From NCBI GenBank assembly GCA_023238725.1, contig CM041548.1, positions 15,087,752 through 15,151,751 on the forward strand: a stretch of 64,000 nt of DNA, written 5' to 3'. Position 1 is the first letter of the stretch, and the number at the start of each line of letters is the position of its first letter. The notes under the pieces were generated by a model. The model ran no database searches. It had not been told where the DNA came from and worked only from the letters and a program-made list of their open reading frames with translations. Made by a program: the position numbers and the translations under genes. This DNA comes from Scortum barcoo. Its lineage: Eukaryota > Chordata > Actinopteri > Centrarchiformes > Terapontidae. Below are positions 1 to 12,652 of this stretch, piece by piece.

Positions 1-731
1 CGTCGACCCCGCGGCTTCTGGGCCGGCGCCGCTGTTCAAACCAAACCCTTTAGCGAGGTTGCTTTTATTTTTAATCGGCGAGCTTTAGCTAGTTAGCTCA
101 ATGACCCCTTCTCTGTCTTGGCTGGAGCTCGGCGGCCAGCTAGCCAGCCTCGGTGTCGGGTTGAGGGTGGAGGAGGGGGGTGGAGTGGTGGTGGAAAGGA
201 GCATCGTTAGCGCAAGATAACCGGAGGTGTAGCCGCTTCTCACTTGGGGTCACCTCTGTAAAAAAAAATAATAAAGCGCACCGTGCAGCAAATAACGGCG
301 GCGGCGGTGCCCATTCATAGTGAATCGGTGCAGAGGCTGGTAACCGGGGGAGGGTTTGGCTTTGCAGAAGCGCCGCCGCTAGTTGCGCGCTAGCTGCTGC
401 TAAATGCTAGTGCAGGATCCGTGTTATGCTGGCTAACCCCCCCCCCCACACACACACACCTCCCCATGATAACAAGCTAACCTGCTGTAGCTTGTGGAGA
501 AAAGCAAGGTGCATGCAAGACATTTTACGCGCGGGTTTTTATCTAGAAAATACGAATATTTAAAACGTCATTGTGTGTTTTTAGTGTGTTGTATGTTGAC
601 GTTTTGTGGCAGGTTTTATGCAGAGCTGCTGTGAGGTTGATGGGTATCAACACACCGCAGATTTATGCTTGTGTGTGTGGTGTTGCCTCCTGCTGCTAAG
701 CGTCTGTGTGTTTACAGGAGTTAATCCCGGT
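1..731 (+). promoter_or_regulatory. znf687: znf687 promoter region and 5' leader
   Basis: The region is CpG-rich (for example around 300-400) and carries many GCTAGC/TTAGC words between about 88 and 490, like the other promoters in this window. A pyrimidine tract and AG at 716-717 look like a splice acceptor, so the coding exon probably starts at 718 with only 14 nt of leader before the ATG at 732. At least one upstream non-coding exon should therefore lie within 1-600 or before the window. I could not fix its donor or the transcription start. Confidence 0.6.
437..459. repeat. C homopolymer followed by (CA)n
   Basis: Eleven Cs run directly into a short CA microsatellite within the znf687 promoter region. 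This is a simple repeat, likely length-variable. Confidence 0.85.
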
Positions 732-3700
732 ATGGGGGACATGAAGACCCCAGATTTCGATGACCTGTTGGCAGCATTTGACATTCCTGACATTGATGCC
801 AAAGAGGCCATCCAGTCTGCCCCTGATGAGGCGGAGGGACCCCACGGAGCCGCTGGAGCCCCTCTGGGAAAGTCGGACGGCGTGGTGGGCGTCGGGTCGT
901 CCCTCAGACCCCCGAGCCCCTCAGACCCCCAGGCGGACACCTCGATTGTTAGCGTGATTGTGAAGAATAAAGTGCGCCTGGAGACCGTGGATGGCGGGGA
1001 GGGAGACACTGACCAGGACCCTATCGATGTGATCGCAGGGGTAGATGTTGGTCCCAGACTGGGTGCGTGCGCGCCCGGATTGGCTGAGTCCGAGGCTCTG
1101 AACCATAATGGTTTTGGGGCGTCCAGTGTCTCCACGCCCCTTCCCCTCAGCCAGACCCAACCTAACGGGGCGCCCTGGTCAATGAACACCCCGAAAGTTT
1201 CTTCAGAAGCAGCTGGTGCTGGTGCGGCCAAGTCTCACAAGCAAGGCGGGAACATTTTCAACAGACTTAAACCACTCGTGGCGCAGGGATCCGGAGATCC
1301 AGTGGGCCGCGCCAGGAAGATGCAGCTACTACAGCAGCAACACCAGCAGCAGCAGGATACAGGCCAAGAAAGAGCAGACGGGGTCAAAGCATCATTACCG
1401 TCATCCTCCTCTCTATCAGCGGGGTCGCCCCCCCTGACTGCAGGTGGGTCCCTCGGACTAGCCTCACCTTTCTTTCCACCCTCCAAGCCTCTGCTTCCCA
1501 CTCCACCTTCTGCCCTCTCATCGCACCCGCTGCACTCGTCTCAGCCTTTCAACGGGGCCCCAAAAAGCGGCCCCGCTGGGTTTCAGCACCAGCAGATGGA
1601 AGAGGATGATTCCGACCCTGATCTGGGAAGTCCGCTGGTGATCCAAGAGAACCCCGACTCCCCGACGTGCACTCAGCTGAGCCGACGTTACAAGCCTGAC
1701 CCCGTCTCAACTCAGCCCACATCCTCCGCTGCGTCTCACCCAAAACCCGGGGACACACCTTCAGGGGCGTCTCTGACTTCATCGACACCCCAGTCTGGCT
1801 CGACAGAGAGCCCCCAGCTGGAGGACCGGCATCCAGAACATGTCATAGAAGAGAGAGACTCGCCAGAGAGTCCTGAACCTGAGATGCCAAAATCAACAGC
1901 TCAAGTCGCAGCTAAGAGGTGCTCCAGCCCCGCAGTGGCCTCCACTCCACCTCCTCCTGAACTGCGGGAGCCCAAAGAGGAGGAGGAGGAGATGGAGGTG
2001 GGGAATGGGATCGAGAAGGTCGTCGACAGCAAAGCTGACAAGGGAGAAAATGCAAGAACAAGCGAGGAGAAGATGGAGGTGGATGATGGCAAGCCTAAAC
2101 TGCCGTCCACTGACGGAGGAGACCCGGGCGTTGCTGCACCCGCTGCTTCTGGGGCTCCATCCCGACCCCTTAAAGTCAGAATAAAAACAATCAAAACCTC
2201 CACAGGGGGAATCACCAGAACTGTCACAAGGGTGGCGCCCAAAGGTGGTGCTGCGGGGAAAGGCCTGGACCCTAAAACCGGGGAACGCAAGGTGTTAGGA
2301 AACAAGGCCCAAAAACTTGAAGCCTCTCCTGGTCACATGACAACAACTTCCCAGAAAGTAAGTGCTCTCAATTCTCTGCCCGTGTCTACGCTTGCAGCCA
2401 GCAGCGTCATGCTAGCTGCCGCCACAAAGGTCCAAAACAAAATGGCTGCATCTGACAAGGCCAAGGTCTCCGCCACCGCTGTTAGCATCACTAAATCTGC
2501 TGCTCTGCCTGTAACTCCCACTGTGGCCTCCTCTCCCAAGTTCTCAGTTGCTGCTGGTGGGATCAGTGTACGTACAGCCACTAATAAGACAGCTAACGGA
2601 GGTAGCAGCACCATCATAGGCAGCACCCTCCAGACAAACAAACCTGCCTCCATTGTCAACAGTACGGGCGCCGTCATCTCCCGCAGCCAGTCGAGCCTGG
2701 TGGAGGCGTTTAACAAAATCCTGAACAGTAAGAACCTTTTGCCGAGCTACAAGCCGGACCTGTCGATGCCTCCGCCACCAGAGTGGGGTCTCCCCCTCCC
2801 AGCCACGGGGTACCGCTGCCTGGAGTGCGGAGATGCTTTCGCCCTGGAGCGCAGCCTGGCTCGACACTACGACCGACGGTCACTCCGCATCGAGGTGACC
2901 TGCAACCACTGCGCAAAGAGGCTCGCATTCTTCAATAAGTGCAGCCTGCTGCTGCATGCCAGGGAGCATAAGGAGCGTGGGCTGGTCATGCAGTGCTCGC
3001 ACCTGGTCATGAGGCCTGTCACCGTGGAGCAGATGATTGGACAGCAAGACATAACACCCATTGGTGGTAAGTAGGGCTGCAGCTGATGATTATTGCAATT
3101 ATCGATAAACCTGTTGTTTATTTTTACGATTAATTGATGGATGATTTAGTCAGTAAAATGTCAGAAAATAGAAAGCAATGCTCATCACAATCTCCCAGAG
3201 CCAACGTAGCTTCCTCAAAAGCTCTCGTTTTGTCTGACAGAAAGTCCCAGACCTAAAGATATTCAATTTATAACTGTGCAAAATAGAGAAAAGCATAAAA
3301 TTCTCACATTTTGAGGAGTTGTTTAGGATAAATGATTCCATTAGCAATTGACTAATTAAGTATAGACTGTTAATTGCAGCCCACGTATAAGTTCTCCCTT
3401 GTGTTTGTCAACACTCGGTTATGCTGTTTATGTCACACCAGGGACACTTTTTCTCTCCATTAATTGTGTGTTTGGTCAATAAAATGTAAGAAATAATAAA
3501 AAAATATCTATCACGAGGCCAAGGTAGCGTCTTAAGGTTGCTTGTTTAAAGTCCAAAACCCAAAGATACCCAGTGTACATCACAGGAAAAAAAAACATTA
3601 AAAAATGAGGTGGAACCTGACCTATTTTCATTTTTGATGAAAACATTTTTAATTGATTATCAGTGTTGTTGTTGATGCAAATTTCAGCTGACTGACTTAT

Positions 3701-6700
3701 CGTTTCAGCTCTTTATCACACATTTCACTCTATTTGTAGTATTAGAGAGTCATAAAAGAACCTTGAAAATATGTTAGATATTTCATGAAAACACGTCATT
3801 CATTTGTGATTCGTCTCCATTGACCATGTTCCATGTGTTTCTCTTGATTTCCACCTTTGGCTGACCAGGCCTGCTCTCCTCTTCGTCCTCCTCTCCTCCA
3901 GTCTCCTCTCCTTCTACGACATCCGGCCCCGCCACCTCCGCCAACTCCAGCCCAATGAAGGACGCCTCGGCTCCGGCGGCGGCTCAGCCTCGACCTGTCC
4001 GCCGCGCACCTCAGGGCCCCCAAGCACTGATGCCTCTGCCTTGCAAGAAGGCCGAGGGGCTCCAGTACAACAACTTCAAATGTCCAGAGTGCCAAATACA
4101 ATTTTCTGGAAAGGCTGAGCTCGTCACCCACTTCCAGCAGATCAGAGCTGCTCCCAACTCAGTGAGTCTTCCTCTCGTTCTCTTTAATACCTGCTGATAT
4201 GAAATGCTGTTGGTCACTGATAGTTTTTTTCCTTTTCTCCTGTTTCAGACATGTACGCAGTGCTCGCCTCCCATGATGCTGCCTAACTCCTGCGCCGTGT
4301 CCGCCCACCAGAGGATCCACAAACACCGAGCGCCTCACGTCTGTCCTGAGTGCGGCGGCATCGCCCGGCAGGCCAGCTTCCAGACCCACCTGGAGGAGGC
4401 CTGCCTGCACTTTGCCAGGCGCATCGGATACAGGTGTGGAGACAATTCCCGAAACCATCATTAAGATCTGTCAGCATAGGACAGTTAGCAAAATGATCCT
4501 ATAATATAGCTTCAGCTCCAGCAGGCACCAAATATTTATTTCAGATTTATTTCATACTTAGTATTTCCATTTTTAATTCTCACCAACAATGATTTTTTGA
4601 AGCTTAGTATTCAGTCATTTTCTAAATCTTTGAAAGAATCACAGATCTTCAATTTATACAGCTGATCTGAGAAATGTTTGTGTTAGCATATTATATGCAA
4701 CTTAAAGTGTATATTTTAGCTATTTTTGTGGCAGACAAATTTGAATGAAATTACTTATTTTGCAGTTTGTCAGCATTTTTTATTGGATACCAAATAAACA
4801 TACTGATATAATTAGCCATGTTGTCTGTTGGTAAGGGTAAAAACATCTGAGACAGATTTGAAAATGTCAACTTAAATGAACTGCAAGAATGTGTTTTTCT
4901 GTGAGGGCTTTAACACATCGTACTTTGTTTTGTGCTGCTGTCAAGGTGCTCGAGCTGCCAGGTCGTGTTCGGAGGGTTGAACTCCATCAAGTCCCACATC
5001 CAAACTGCTCACTGCGAGGTCTTCCACAAGTGCCCCAGCTGCCCCATGGCCTTCAAGTCTTCCCCCAGCGCCCAGAGCCACATCAGCACCCAGCACCCGA
5101 CACTCACCGGAGGACAGGCCAAGTACGTGTATAAAAATTACCATGAGAAGATGTTTAAAGATTACGGTTAAATAGATCCCTAAAATATTTTGTCTGTGTT
5201 TTTCTCTTTTTGCAGAATGATCTACAAGTGTGTGATGTGTGATACGGTTTTTACCCAGAAACCCTTGCTGTACATGCACTTTGACACTCATTTAGCCAAA
5301 CAAAAAGTGCATGTGTTCAAGTGTCCCGACTGCACCAAGCTCTACGCGCAGAAAGGATCAATGATGGAGCATATCAAGGTGTGTTTTTCGGACGAGTGAA
5401 TAGAACATAGATTTTTAGAATAGATACAGTGTAATGTCTCATGTAATTTTTTGCCTTTATGTGTTTCTCATTCATTGCCATCTACTTTGAATGAGGTGTC
5501 AACAAAGGCAAACAGCATTTTCTTGGATCGGCCTTAGCGAGGTTTCTCACTGGTGACCTTGTCTTAAGTTTTATACCAAGTACAGAAATAATTTTAGTAA
5601 CGGAAATGTGTTTCTGTGAGTCTGACCATCTGTTGTTTGCACCAGTTGGAGTAAACTGTACATTTATAGGTAATATAATTCATTTTGAACCCTCTGTATA
5701 TCTTTCTGCTCTCTCACACTTTACCGTTCACCCCTCTCAGACCGCTCACAGAGGACCATCAGCCAAACAGGCGGAGTCTCAGTCCGATGCCTCGAACCCG
5801 ACCTCAGCCCCGACCGGCACGTCTGGTTCCTCTGGCCTCAAATCTAAATCCTCCGGAAAACCTGACAACTCTGACGGGGAGGACTGGGGGCGGGAACAGG
5901 AGGAGGAAGAAGAGGAGGAAGACGACGAGGACGACGATGCGGATGAGGACTACGAGGCTCCGGGGAATCACTCGACCGCCGCGGGGGGCAGCACTCAACC
6001 CGCTGCCCAGACCGAGTGGACCTGCCCACAGTGTCAGACCACCTTCACTGACAACGACGACTATCTGAGTCACGTGAAGATGGAGCACGGCAAGGTGTGG
6101 CATACTGCCTTTATTATTCATAGTAATTAGATTAGAGTCATTACAATTAGGGAAAACACAGAGGTTTTAGTGCACCAAATTTGAATAATTTAGCCTGCTT
6201 TGACTTTTCATGGCTCATGAAGCAGAGAAAGAACCACCCATGTTTGGCGGGAGGGTAATTTCCTGTTCTGTACCACATTTGACTGAGAGCTGATTTATTT
6301 GTGTGTTTGTGTGTGTTTGTGTGTGCTTGTGCTGCCAACTCCAAAGTTCCCTTGTCGTATTTGCGGAGGCACGTTCAGCACGTCTTCCAGCCTGAGACGT
6401 CACGAGCGAGTCATCCACGAGGGCAACAAGAGAGTCTTCCATTGCCAGTGAGTCAATAAGCTCTGTTGAACAGACACAAACTGACCCACAACTGTGATTT
6501 GAAATGTTTCCTCTTTTTTTCCAATTTTTTTTTTGGTGAAAAAGGTTTTCATTGGTACGGTTTCATTGATATACTTTTTAAGCAAGTAACTTAATAGAAC
6601 CAGACTTTGTTTGCTTATTGCAGACAAATCTGTATGGTGTATATGTCGGCCAGTAAATAACAAAAACTAGGTTTTTGGTCATTCAGAAACAGTGTCACCA

Positions 6701-8014
6701 TTACATAGTTTGTCCACCAGAGAGCACCGACACCTTTGTCCTGTTCATTATGTAGCTCAGTCATAACTCTTTACAGGAAAAATAAACGTAAGGGACTAAT
6801 ATCAAGATAGGTGTTGAAGTTCTGTATGTATGTTAAAAATGACTATCTAAGAAGACTAAAATAGATAATAAATAGATAGAAGATTAAAATATTAATATCA
6901 GTATTGGCCTAAAGAAACAAACAAACACAGTATTCCTCAGGCTGTATCAGTTGGGCCTAGCATTTATATAATGTATGTAATGTAATTTAACCCTGCCTGA
7001 TTATTTTCCAGATATTGTACAGAAGGCAAACGCACCTTTGGCAGTCGGTTCTTACTGGACAAACATATTCGGCTCCACCACAGAACCACAGATGGACAGG
7101 TGAGTCAAGACAGTGTCGTGTACTTCTCTCTTGATGTAAATGGGCTCATGTCGGAGTTGTAGTCTAAAGCTGTCCCCCCCAACTCCATATCATGTGATAA
7201 TTTTATATTGGGTTTGTAGTTTTCACCCTAAAAATTAAGTTTACCTAAAAGTTACTCTGTGTAAGTTCTATAAGTTGTGTTGTTGTCTTTGTTATTTATT
7301 ATATGTAATAAGGATCTGGGACAGAGCAATTGTGTTCATCAAGATATAAATCTCCCTTGATCTTTTAGTCTCATTTAATCTCTATCTCCCTTTGTGTGTC
7401 CTCAGGGTCCCCCCATGACCAGGAAGCGTGCGGCCACAGGGGGAGAAGGACCAGGTAGCTCCTCAGAACAAGACGGTGAGGGCGGACCTCCTGGAGGCAG
7501 GGCAGGAGATGATGAAGAAAACGCCACCGAGGACGGTGAGGAGGGTGCAGGTCCCGCAAAGAGAACCAGGGCGTCCATTGCGTCGACATCGTTGGCACCC
7601 AATGAGCTTGAGGAGGAAGACAACGTTTTTCATTGCGTCCCCTGCGGCTTCTCCACCGAGGACGGAGCGGAGTTTCAGCGTCACATCCCCCAGCATCGGG
7701 CGGACACCGCCTCCTTCCAGTGCCTGCAGTGTGGCGTCTGCTTCGCGTCGGCTGGCTCTCTCAGCAGGCACCGCTTCATCACTCACCGCGTGCGGGACAC
7801 CCAGAGCGACGCAGACCGTGGCACCCCGCGCGCTCACGGCTCTCCCGACGGCTCGCCCGCCGCCTCCCCTCTGGCGCAGGGCGAGGACGGCGAGGGGAAT
7901 CTGAGCTGCAAGGTGTGCGGCCGCCGTTTCGACAAGGCCTCGGACCTCAACACCCACTTCAGGACCCACGGCATGGCCTTCCTCACCGCGCACAAGACAG
8001 ACAAGCCCCAGTAG
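732..8014 (+). CDS. znf687: Zinc finger protein 687
   Basis: Nuclear C2H2 zinc-finger regulator. ZNF687 is known in mammals as a partner of ZNF592 and ZMYND8 in a chromatin complex. Coding exons: 732-3066, 3869-4161, 4249-4433, 4946-5122, 5216-5378, 5741-6094, 6347-6447, 7012-7099, 7406-8014; they join in frame to 1434 aa (human about 1237). The ATG at 732 opens the family signature MGDMKTPDFDDLLAAFD; the open frame upstream to 606 is intron. Residues 1-690 are low-complexity and probably disordered, with a conserved KVRIKTIKTS block and SSLVEAFNKILNSKNLLP just before the fingers. About 13 fingers follow: 694-758, 848-1060, 1144-1232 and 1283-1425. An acidic Glu/Asp run lies near 1104-1125. 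One finger is split across an intron, its last His (TAH) coming from the exon at 5741, which supports the splice model. ZNF592 is the nearest alternative; the IDAKEAI start and the C-terminal THGMAF favour ZNF687. I cannot assign teleost copy a or b. Confidence 0.95.
3074..3382 (+). mobile_element. hAT-like non-autonomous transposon (MITE), copy 1
   Basis: A 309-bp element begins GGGCTGCAGCTGATGATTAT and ends in TTAATTGCAGCCC, giving an 8-bp terminal inverted repeat (GGGCTGCA). Its interior has the words typical of a very common teleost repeat (AAAATGTCAGAAAATAG, ATCACAATCTCCCAGAGCC, AAAGATATTCA). No clean target-site duplication is visible. It begins only 8 bp into the first intron of the znf687 coding region. 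The family assignment is from memory of teleost repeats, not a database search. Confidence 0.75.
3465..3716 (+). mobile_element. hAT-like MITE, truncated copy 2
   Basis: Second, more diverged copy of the element at 3074, in the same orientation and the same intron. Shared words include AAAATGTAAGAAATA, GTCCAAAACCCAAAGATA, a GGTGGAACCTG block and a terminal ATCGTTTCAGCTCT. The left end is missing. The two copies make up most of the 802-bp intron. Confidence 0.7.
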
Positions 8015-9370
8015 AAGGGGGGCGGGTCCCCTGAGGCCAACACATCATCTACAACGAGGAGTCAAAGGTCATGGTGGAGGAGAGAGGCTGTAGAATATGA
8101 ATGTTGATCCTGAGATGAAACAGCTGCTCCCTGTGCAGTTTTTTTTAGCCACCATAAACAGTTTTCCTCTATCTATGGCACCTCTTCTGTGCAATTGTAA
8201 TTGCATGTTTGATCACGTTACTGGTCACTTAACTGAACACACTTGTGATAGACTTTCAAGTGAAAAGGCTCTTGAACAGCCCCCCACCCACAAGAAAAGC
8301 ATTTATATATCAGCCATACTATGTCTAATACGTCTTCTCCTACCATTTCAATCACTTTGCACTGACTGTAGCCACCCACCTGTTTTATCACGTAACACCT
8401 CCCTCTGTACTCCTGACAGCTGTAGTGCCAATATTTTTGTACTTCACATCACAGTCATACTTGTCCATGCCCATTTTTCCGGCATTTGGTCCGTTTTACC
8501 AGCCCCGTGCTGATAAAACTGACCTCAAGATGTCGAGGCATCTGAAGCATGAAAGGGGAGCGTTTGGAAGATCTGACACTGATTTTTATGTTGCTATAAT
8601 ATTTATTTATACGAAACACATTACTGCTGTTGGTATTGGTGCGAGACATTTGCGTCAAATCTCACTAGATGCGGTGCATTTTACCTGCAGCAGAGACGGG
8701 AGATGAGATGATGAGAATCTCTGAAGGCATTTGTAAGGTGGTTACTGGAGGTCTGTAACCTGTGTAGTGTGAATAATGTGTGACGTGAATCGTAAAGGTA
8801 GAAGAAGAAGAAGAGGAGAGGTCAGGCTTCCTGCCAGTAGTATATGTGTACGAGTTTTGCCATGTAAATACATATAATTACACTAAACGAAAGCGTTCTG
8901 GTTTTAGTAACTTGCTATGATAATGTGAATACGTATAGTATTTGTACTTGTACTGTTCCCTTTTTTTCCAAACGATTTGAAGTTTAAAAGAAAAAGAGTT
9001 CCCCCCCCAGAGGTAGCTATACATTGTAATTACAAAGCAGAGGGAGAGTGTGTTGGGTTGTGTCGTCTTAATGTCTATGAATACAAATGTTTATCTCTTT
9101 GAGACGGTTCTTTTTTAATCGACAGAATCAGTGCTTGCTGTACTCACATTTCTTTTGTATGTTTCAAAAACAGCCTTCACGGTCATGTGATGGAGGCCTA
9201 TGAGTGGATTTTTTTTTTTTTGTTTGTATCTTTTATATGTCATGATATCATATTTATATAGCTCAATAGTGGAAAATTTCATGTCATTTTCTTTTCCATG
9301 GTTGTGGTCTGCTTGCTGAAATGCCATACACTTTTGTGCTGTTTCAAAATAAATGTGTAAAAGAGACGAC
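8015..9370 (+). other. znf687: znf687 3' UTR
   Basis: About 1.35 kb of AT-rich sequence without a supported ORF lies between the TAG at 8012-8014 and a canonical AATAAA at 9348-9353. Simple tracts include a T-run at 9210-9220 and eight Cs near 9001. The remaining 9371-9620 separates it from the aqp10 stop and holds no recognised gene; part is probably aqp10 3' UTR on the opposite strand. Confidence 0.75.
9348..9353 (+). terminator. znf687: polyadenylation signal of znf687
   Basis: Canonical AATAAA in a suitable place downstream of the znf687 stop, followed by a short T/G-rich stretch. Confidence 0.7.
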
Positions 9371-9620
9371 TGACTCGTGCAGCGGCTTCATCTGCAGAGT
9401 TGAGGGTCACACTCGGAGCAGTGTTTTTCTTTCCGTTGAGCCGTTTTAAGTTCTCTGTTCAGATTATTAATGAACACGACTAACAGTTTAGTTGTGCTTA
9501 CATGAATAATTAAGATACAAAACAAGTATACTGCAATCTACATGTTCCAACAGATCAGTCACAGACATTCACAAAGACAGACTCATAAATAGCATTTACT
9601 GAATACATTTCATTTTACCA

Positions 9621-12406
9621 CTATATTTTACTACTGGGTTTCTCACAGTCCGGCTCCACCCCCTTCAGCTCCAGCCCTGTCTTGCCCTCAGTGGCCTCCT
9701 GACACGAGGCCTGGAGCTCAGATGGAGTGGGAGGATGGTGGACTTCAATCATCAGCTCGTAGATCAGTGTGCCCAGCAGTGCTCCGACACAGGGAGCCAC
9801 TATGGGCACCCACCACCAACCACCTCCAGCCCTGAAAAAACAGCAACGTTATATACAATGTAACTTGAAAATAAAACCAGTTATTAATATCCAGAGTGAA
9901 AATACTGACTTGAAAACATCCTCTCCCCAGCCGGCAATGTACGTGAACAGTCGGGGTCCAAGATCCCTGGCCGGGTTGAGGGCGTAGCCGCTGTTGGAGC
10001 CCATTGAGATTCCTATAATCAGCACTACTGCTCCCACCAGTACCGGCTGGAGACCTTCAGGGAGAGAACTGTTCCTCTGGTCCCCGAGCGCCAGCACACA
10101 CAGCAGCAGTGCAGCTGTGCCTATCACCTGGATATCATGGCAACAGTTATGTACATGCAGCATGTTAGTTTTGCACACATTCTGTCATTTCATTTAGGCC
10201 AAGAGCTGAATTTACAGACTCAGTGAAGGCAACATGGAGAGTGTTCACTGCAGGTGTGTATCATGATGAGACCAGGTTTTAGTTCACAAGCTCTGATGTG
10301 ACTAAGTTTTGGTTCGAATGACTTCTATTGTCCGAGTTAATTCAAAAAGGGAGTGACAGTATCTGACCTGGTCCACGACACCTCCCCACACACTGAGGTA
10401 GTCAGCTGGGTAGGTGGAGAATATGCCTGCTGTGGCGGTGGGACCAGTCACTGTCAGCTCACCTCCACTGTACGCCCTGATGGCATCTGCAAAAATCATG
10501 CATGCAAATCAACACAAAAACAAATGCACTTAATGAGATTTGTTAACAGTAAGAAAATTAGCACCAGCATGATCCCTTAATATGAACTGTCCCTTTATAC
10601 TGAACATTTTGAATATTGTATGTCTTGTGTACTATTTGGCAGATAGAGTGATTCTGATCGCAGTGATCAGTGATGAAAACTCACCGTAGTACTGCAGGCC
10701 AACGGTGGCTGCAGCCAGAAAGGCTCCAAGCACTTGGAAGAAGACATAGAAAGGTAGCTTTATCCAGGGATGTCTGCCCAAAACACACAGGCTCAGAGAT
10801 ACAGCTGGGTTCAGATGGGCACCTTATGGATGAAAATAATCAAATAAACATTTCATAGTTTAAAGGTGCATAAGGTTTTTATGCACATTTGATCTACCAC
10901 CAAGAATTTTTTACCTTCACAATAAATGAAATTAATATTATATAATATATAATAAAAGGCATTTCTGTTTAGGAACTGTGGAAAAAGTATCAGGGTCAGG
11001 AAAGGAGGAGTCTTTGATCATTTTTCTTTTTGCTTAACACAGGATACTCTGACTTTTTGGGACTAATTTCTTCATGTCCTAATTTTCTTTTTTTTTTTTC
11101 ACTTTAATTTTATTTTGCAATATAGTCAGTTTGAGGTCAAAAAGACAACATTCACTTACACAACTGAAGGTGCACTTGTCTTCATTTTATGTTGGTGTGT
11201 ACATTAGTGGCGCACATAGAAAACATAGAAGTCCCTTTAAAATTACAGCATTGCATGGTTGGTAACGGGCAGCTCAAGAAAAGAACCAAAATCGAGTGCA
11301 GCAGAACGTGAGATATCAGACACCTACAATCACTTTCATACAGTCCCTCACCTGAGACTCCACGAGACACGAAGACCCCAAATGTTACTCCCAGAGCAAA
11401 ACCCAGGTTGATTGACAGGTACTGGCCCTTCTTATCATGAGATGTTATCACCTGGGCAACGGAGCCACATCCAAACAGCTGCAATGACACGAGATGAGGA
11501 GCTGCGTCAGAGGAACAGAACAACCTGAGAGGTGAAACAAAGTTGAAAGCAATCTGGATGACTGACTTCAGTGAATTTGAAACTGTAGTATTCCAGATGA
11601 TTAAGGTGCTGAAACTTCAAACTCACTATTGACAACAAGTTACGGCACAGGCAAGTAAATACACAGCATTGCCCTGGTATAATCTCCTTTTTTTATGAAC
11701 TTGATTCCTGATGAGCCCACTTTTATGATTTGTGTCGTAAAATTTCATTGCCCTGAGAGGTGAGATGAACAAACATCACAGATTTTTACATTTCACTGAT
11801 GAGCAACTCTTGCTCCGCCCTCGCTCTGTATCCTCCCCCTCACTTATTCACTCACCTGCTCATTTGCTTACTGGTACTCTCCCTTTAACTCCATGTCTTT
11901 CTTTTAGGCCAAAGTCCTTGGTTATCCATTGCGCGGATTCTCTAGCTGCTTCAGAACAAGGCAATAAGCATGTAGCTGTTTTTAGGAAACTACGTTAAAA
12001 CAAGTGTTTGAGTTTTTTTCTGATCAAGAGAGAGTTTGGATGAACTTTAAGAGAAGAAATTCACTGTTTTCTGTGTTAACGCAGCTTGTTAAATTAAAAT
12101 GAAAAGGTTGCATCTACTATGTCCTTCCCTCAGGAGGTTTTCGTCAAGACATTTTAAATATTCAATCACGTTCTAATGGTGAATCCTTTGCTTTACTTTG
12201 ACATTTTATGCAACAGAAGAAGATGCACATGTTGTTACACATCTGTCTCACGGACCAAAGTGGTGCCCAGTGTAACTAACTTAAGATCCATAAAAATAAA
12301 TTAAAAAAAAGAAACTCACAATCAGAACATAGACTCCGAGGCATTCAGCCATGCACTCCCTGACCAGCTGGCTCTTGATCCTGCATTTCTTCAGCAGCCT
12401 CTCCAT
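9621..12406 (-). CDS. aqp10: Aquaporin-10 (aquaglyceroporin)
   Basis: Plasma-membrane channel for water, glycerol and similar small solutes; teleost Aqp10 is known from intestine. Exons on the minus strand: 12406-12320, 11478-11352, 10822-10685, 10486-10368, 10127-9910, 9831-9621, giving 299 aa. The two pore loops are intact: GAHLNPAVS (NPA at 76-78) and ALNPARDLGPR (NPARD at 208-212). The Asp after the second NPA box is the aquaglyceroporin mark and separates it from water-only aquaporins. GWWWVPIVAP follows as in AQP3/7/9/10. ELTVTGPTATAGIFSTYP in loop C and the neighbours hax1-ubap2l point to AQP10. I chose the start MERLLKKCRIKSQL because it gives family length. An in-frame ATG at 12565 would add 53 residues and is the first ATG of that exon if the leader splice 12652/12573 is used. 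Confidence 0.95.
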
Positions 12407-12652
12407 CCCGCAGGTTTCGCTGTCTTCAGGTGGATCTGACCCGCACAGGACTGCCTTACTGAGCAGAGTTTGCCCTTTCATACTGAGGCCATGGGCTACG
12501 TCACACACTTTATGGCATGGCTGAGGCTGTGGCAGGAGAGGATAGTAGCTCACTTTGTGGGACATCCTGACACCTAAACCACAGCAGACATGATCAGGAG
12601 CACTTTGGTGCACAGAACCGGGCTGGCTTGGTTGGTTTGCTGTGATCTCACC
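12407..12652 (-). other. aqp10: aqp10 leader with a probable 78-bp intron
   Basis: On the minus strand a donor (TCAG|GTGAGA, exon end 12652) is followed 78 bp later by an acceptor (GGTTTAG|GTGTCAGG, exon start 12573). The ATG at 12565 lies just after it and stays open into the aqp10 frame. This looks like a 5' UTR intron; the upstream exon start is not resolved. Confidence 0.5.

Noticed and set aside
606..731. In-frame extension of znf687 upstream to an ATG at 606
   Set aside because: A pyrimidine-rich acceptor (GTTTACAG) lies at 710-717 and the family protein begins exactly at the ATG at 732; the upstream codons are most likely intron.
5804..6121. Minus-strand open frame opposite znf687
   Set aside because: Antisense shadow of the acidic coding exon; the sense frame is a confirmed zinc-finger exon.
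732..8014. Identity as ZNF592 rather than ZNF687
   Set aside because: The paralogues share the first 20 residues, but IDAKEAI, the SSLVEAFNKILNSKNLLP block and the C-terminal THGMAF fit ZNF687 better.
9621..12406. Identity as AQP3, AQP7 or AQP9
   Set aside because: All share NPARD, but the loop C sequence and the hax1-ubap2l neighbours fit AQP10.
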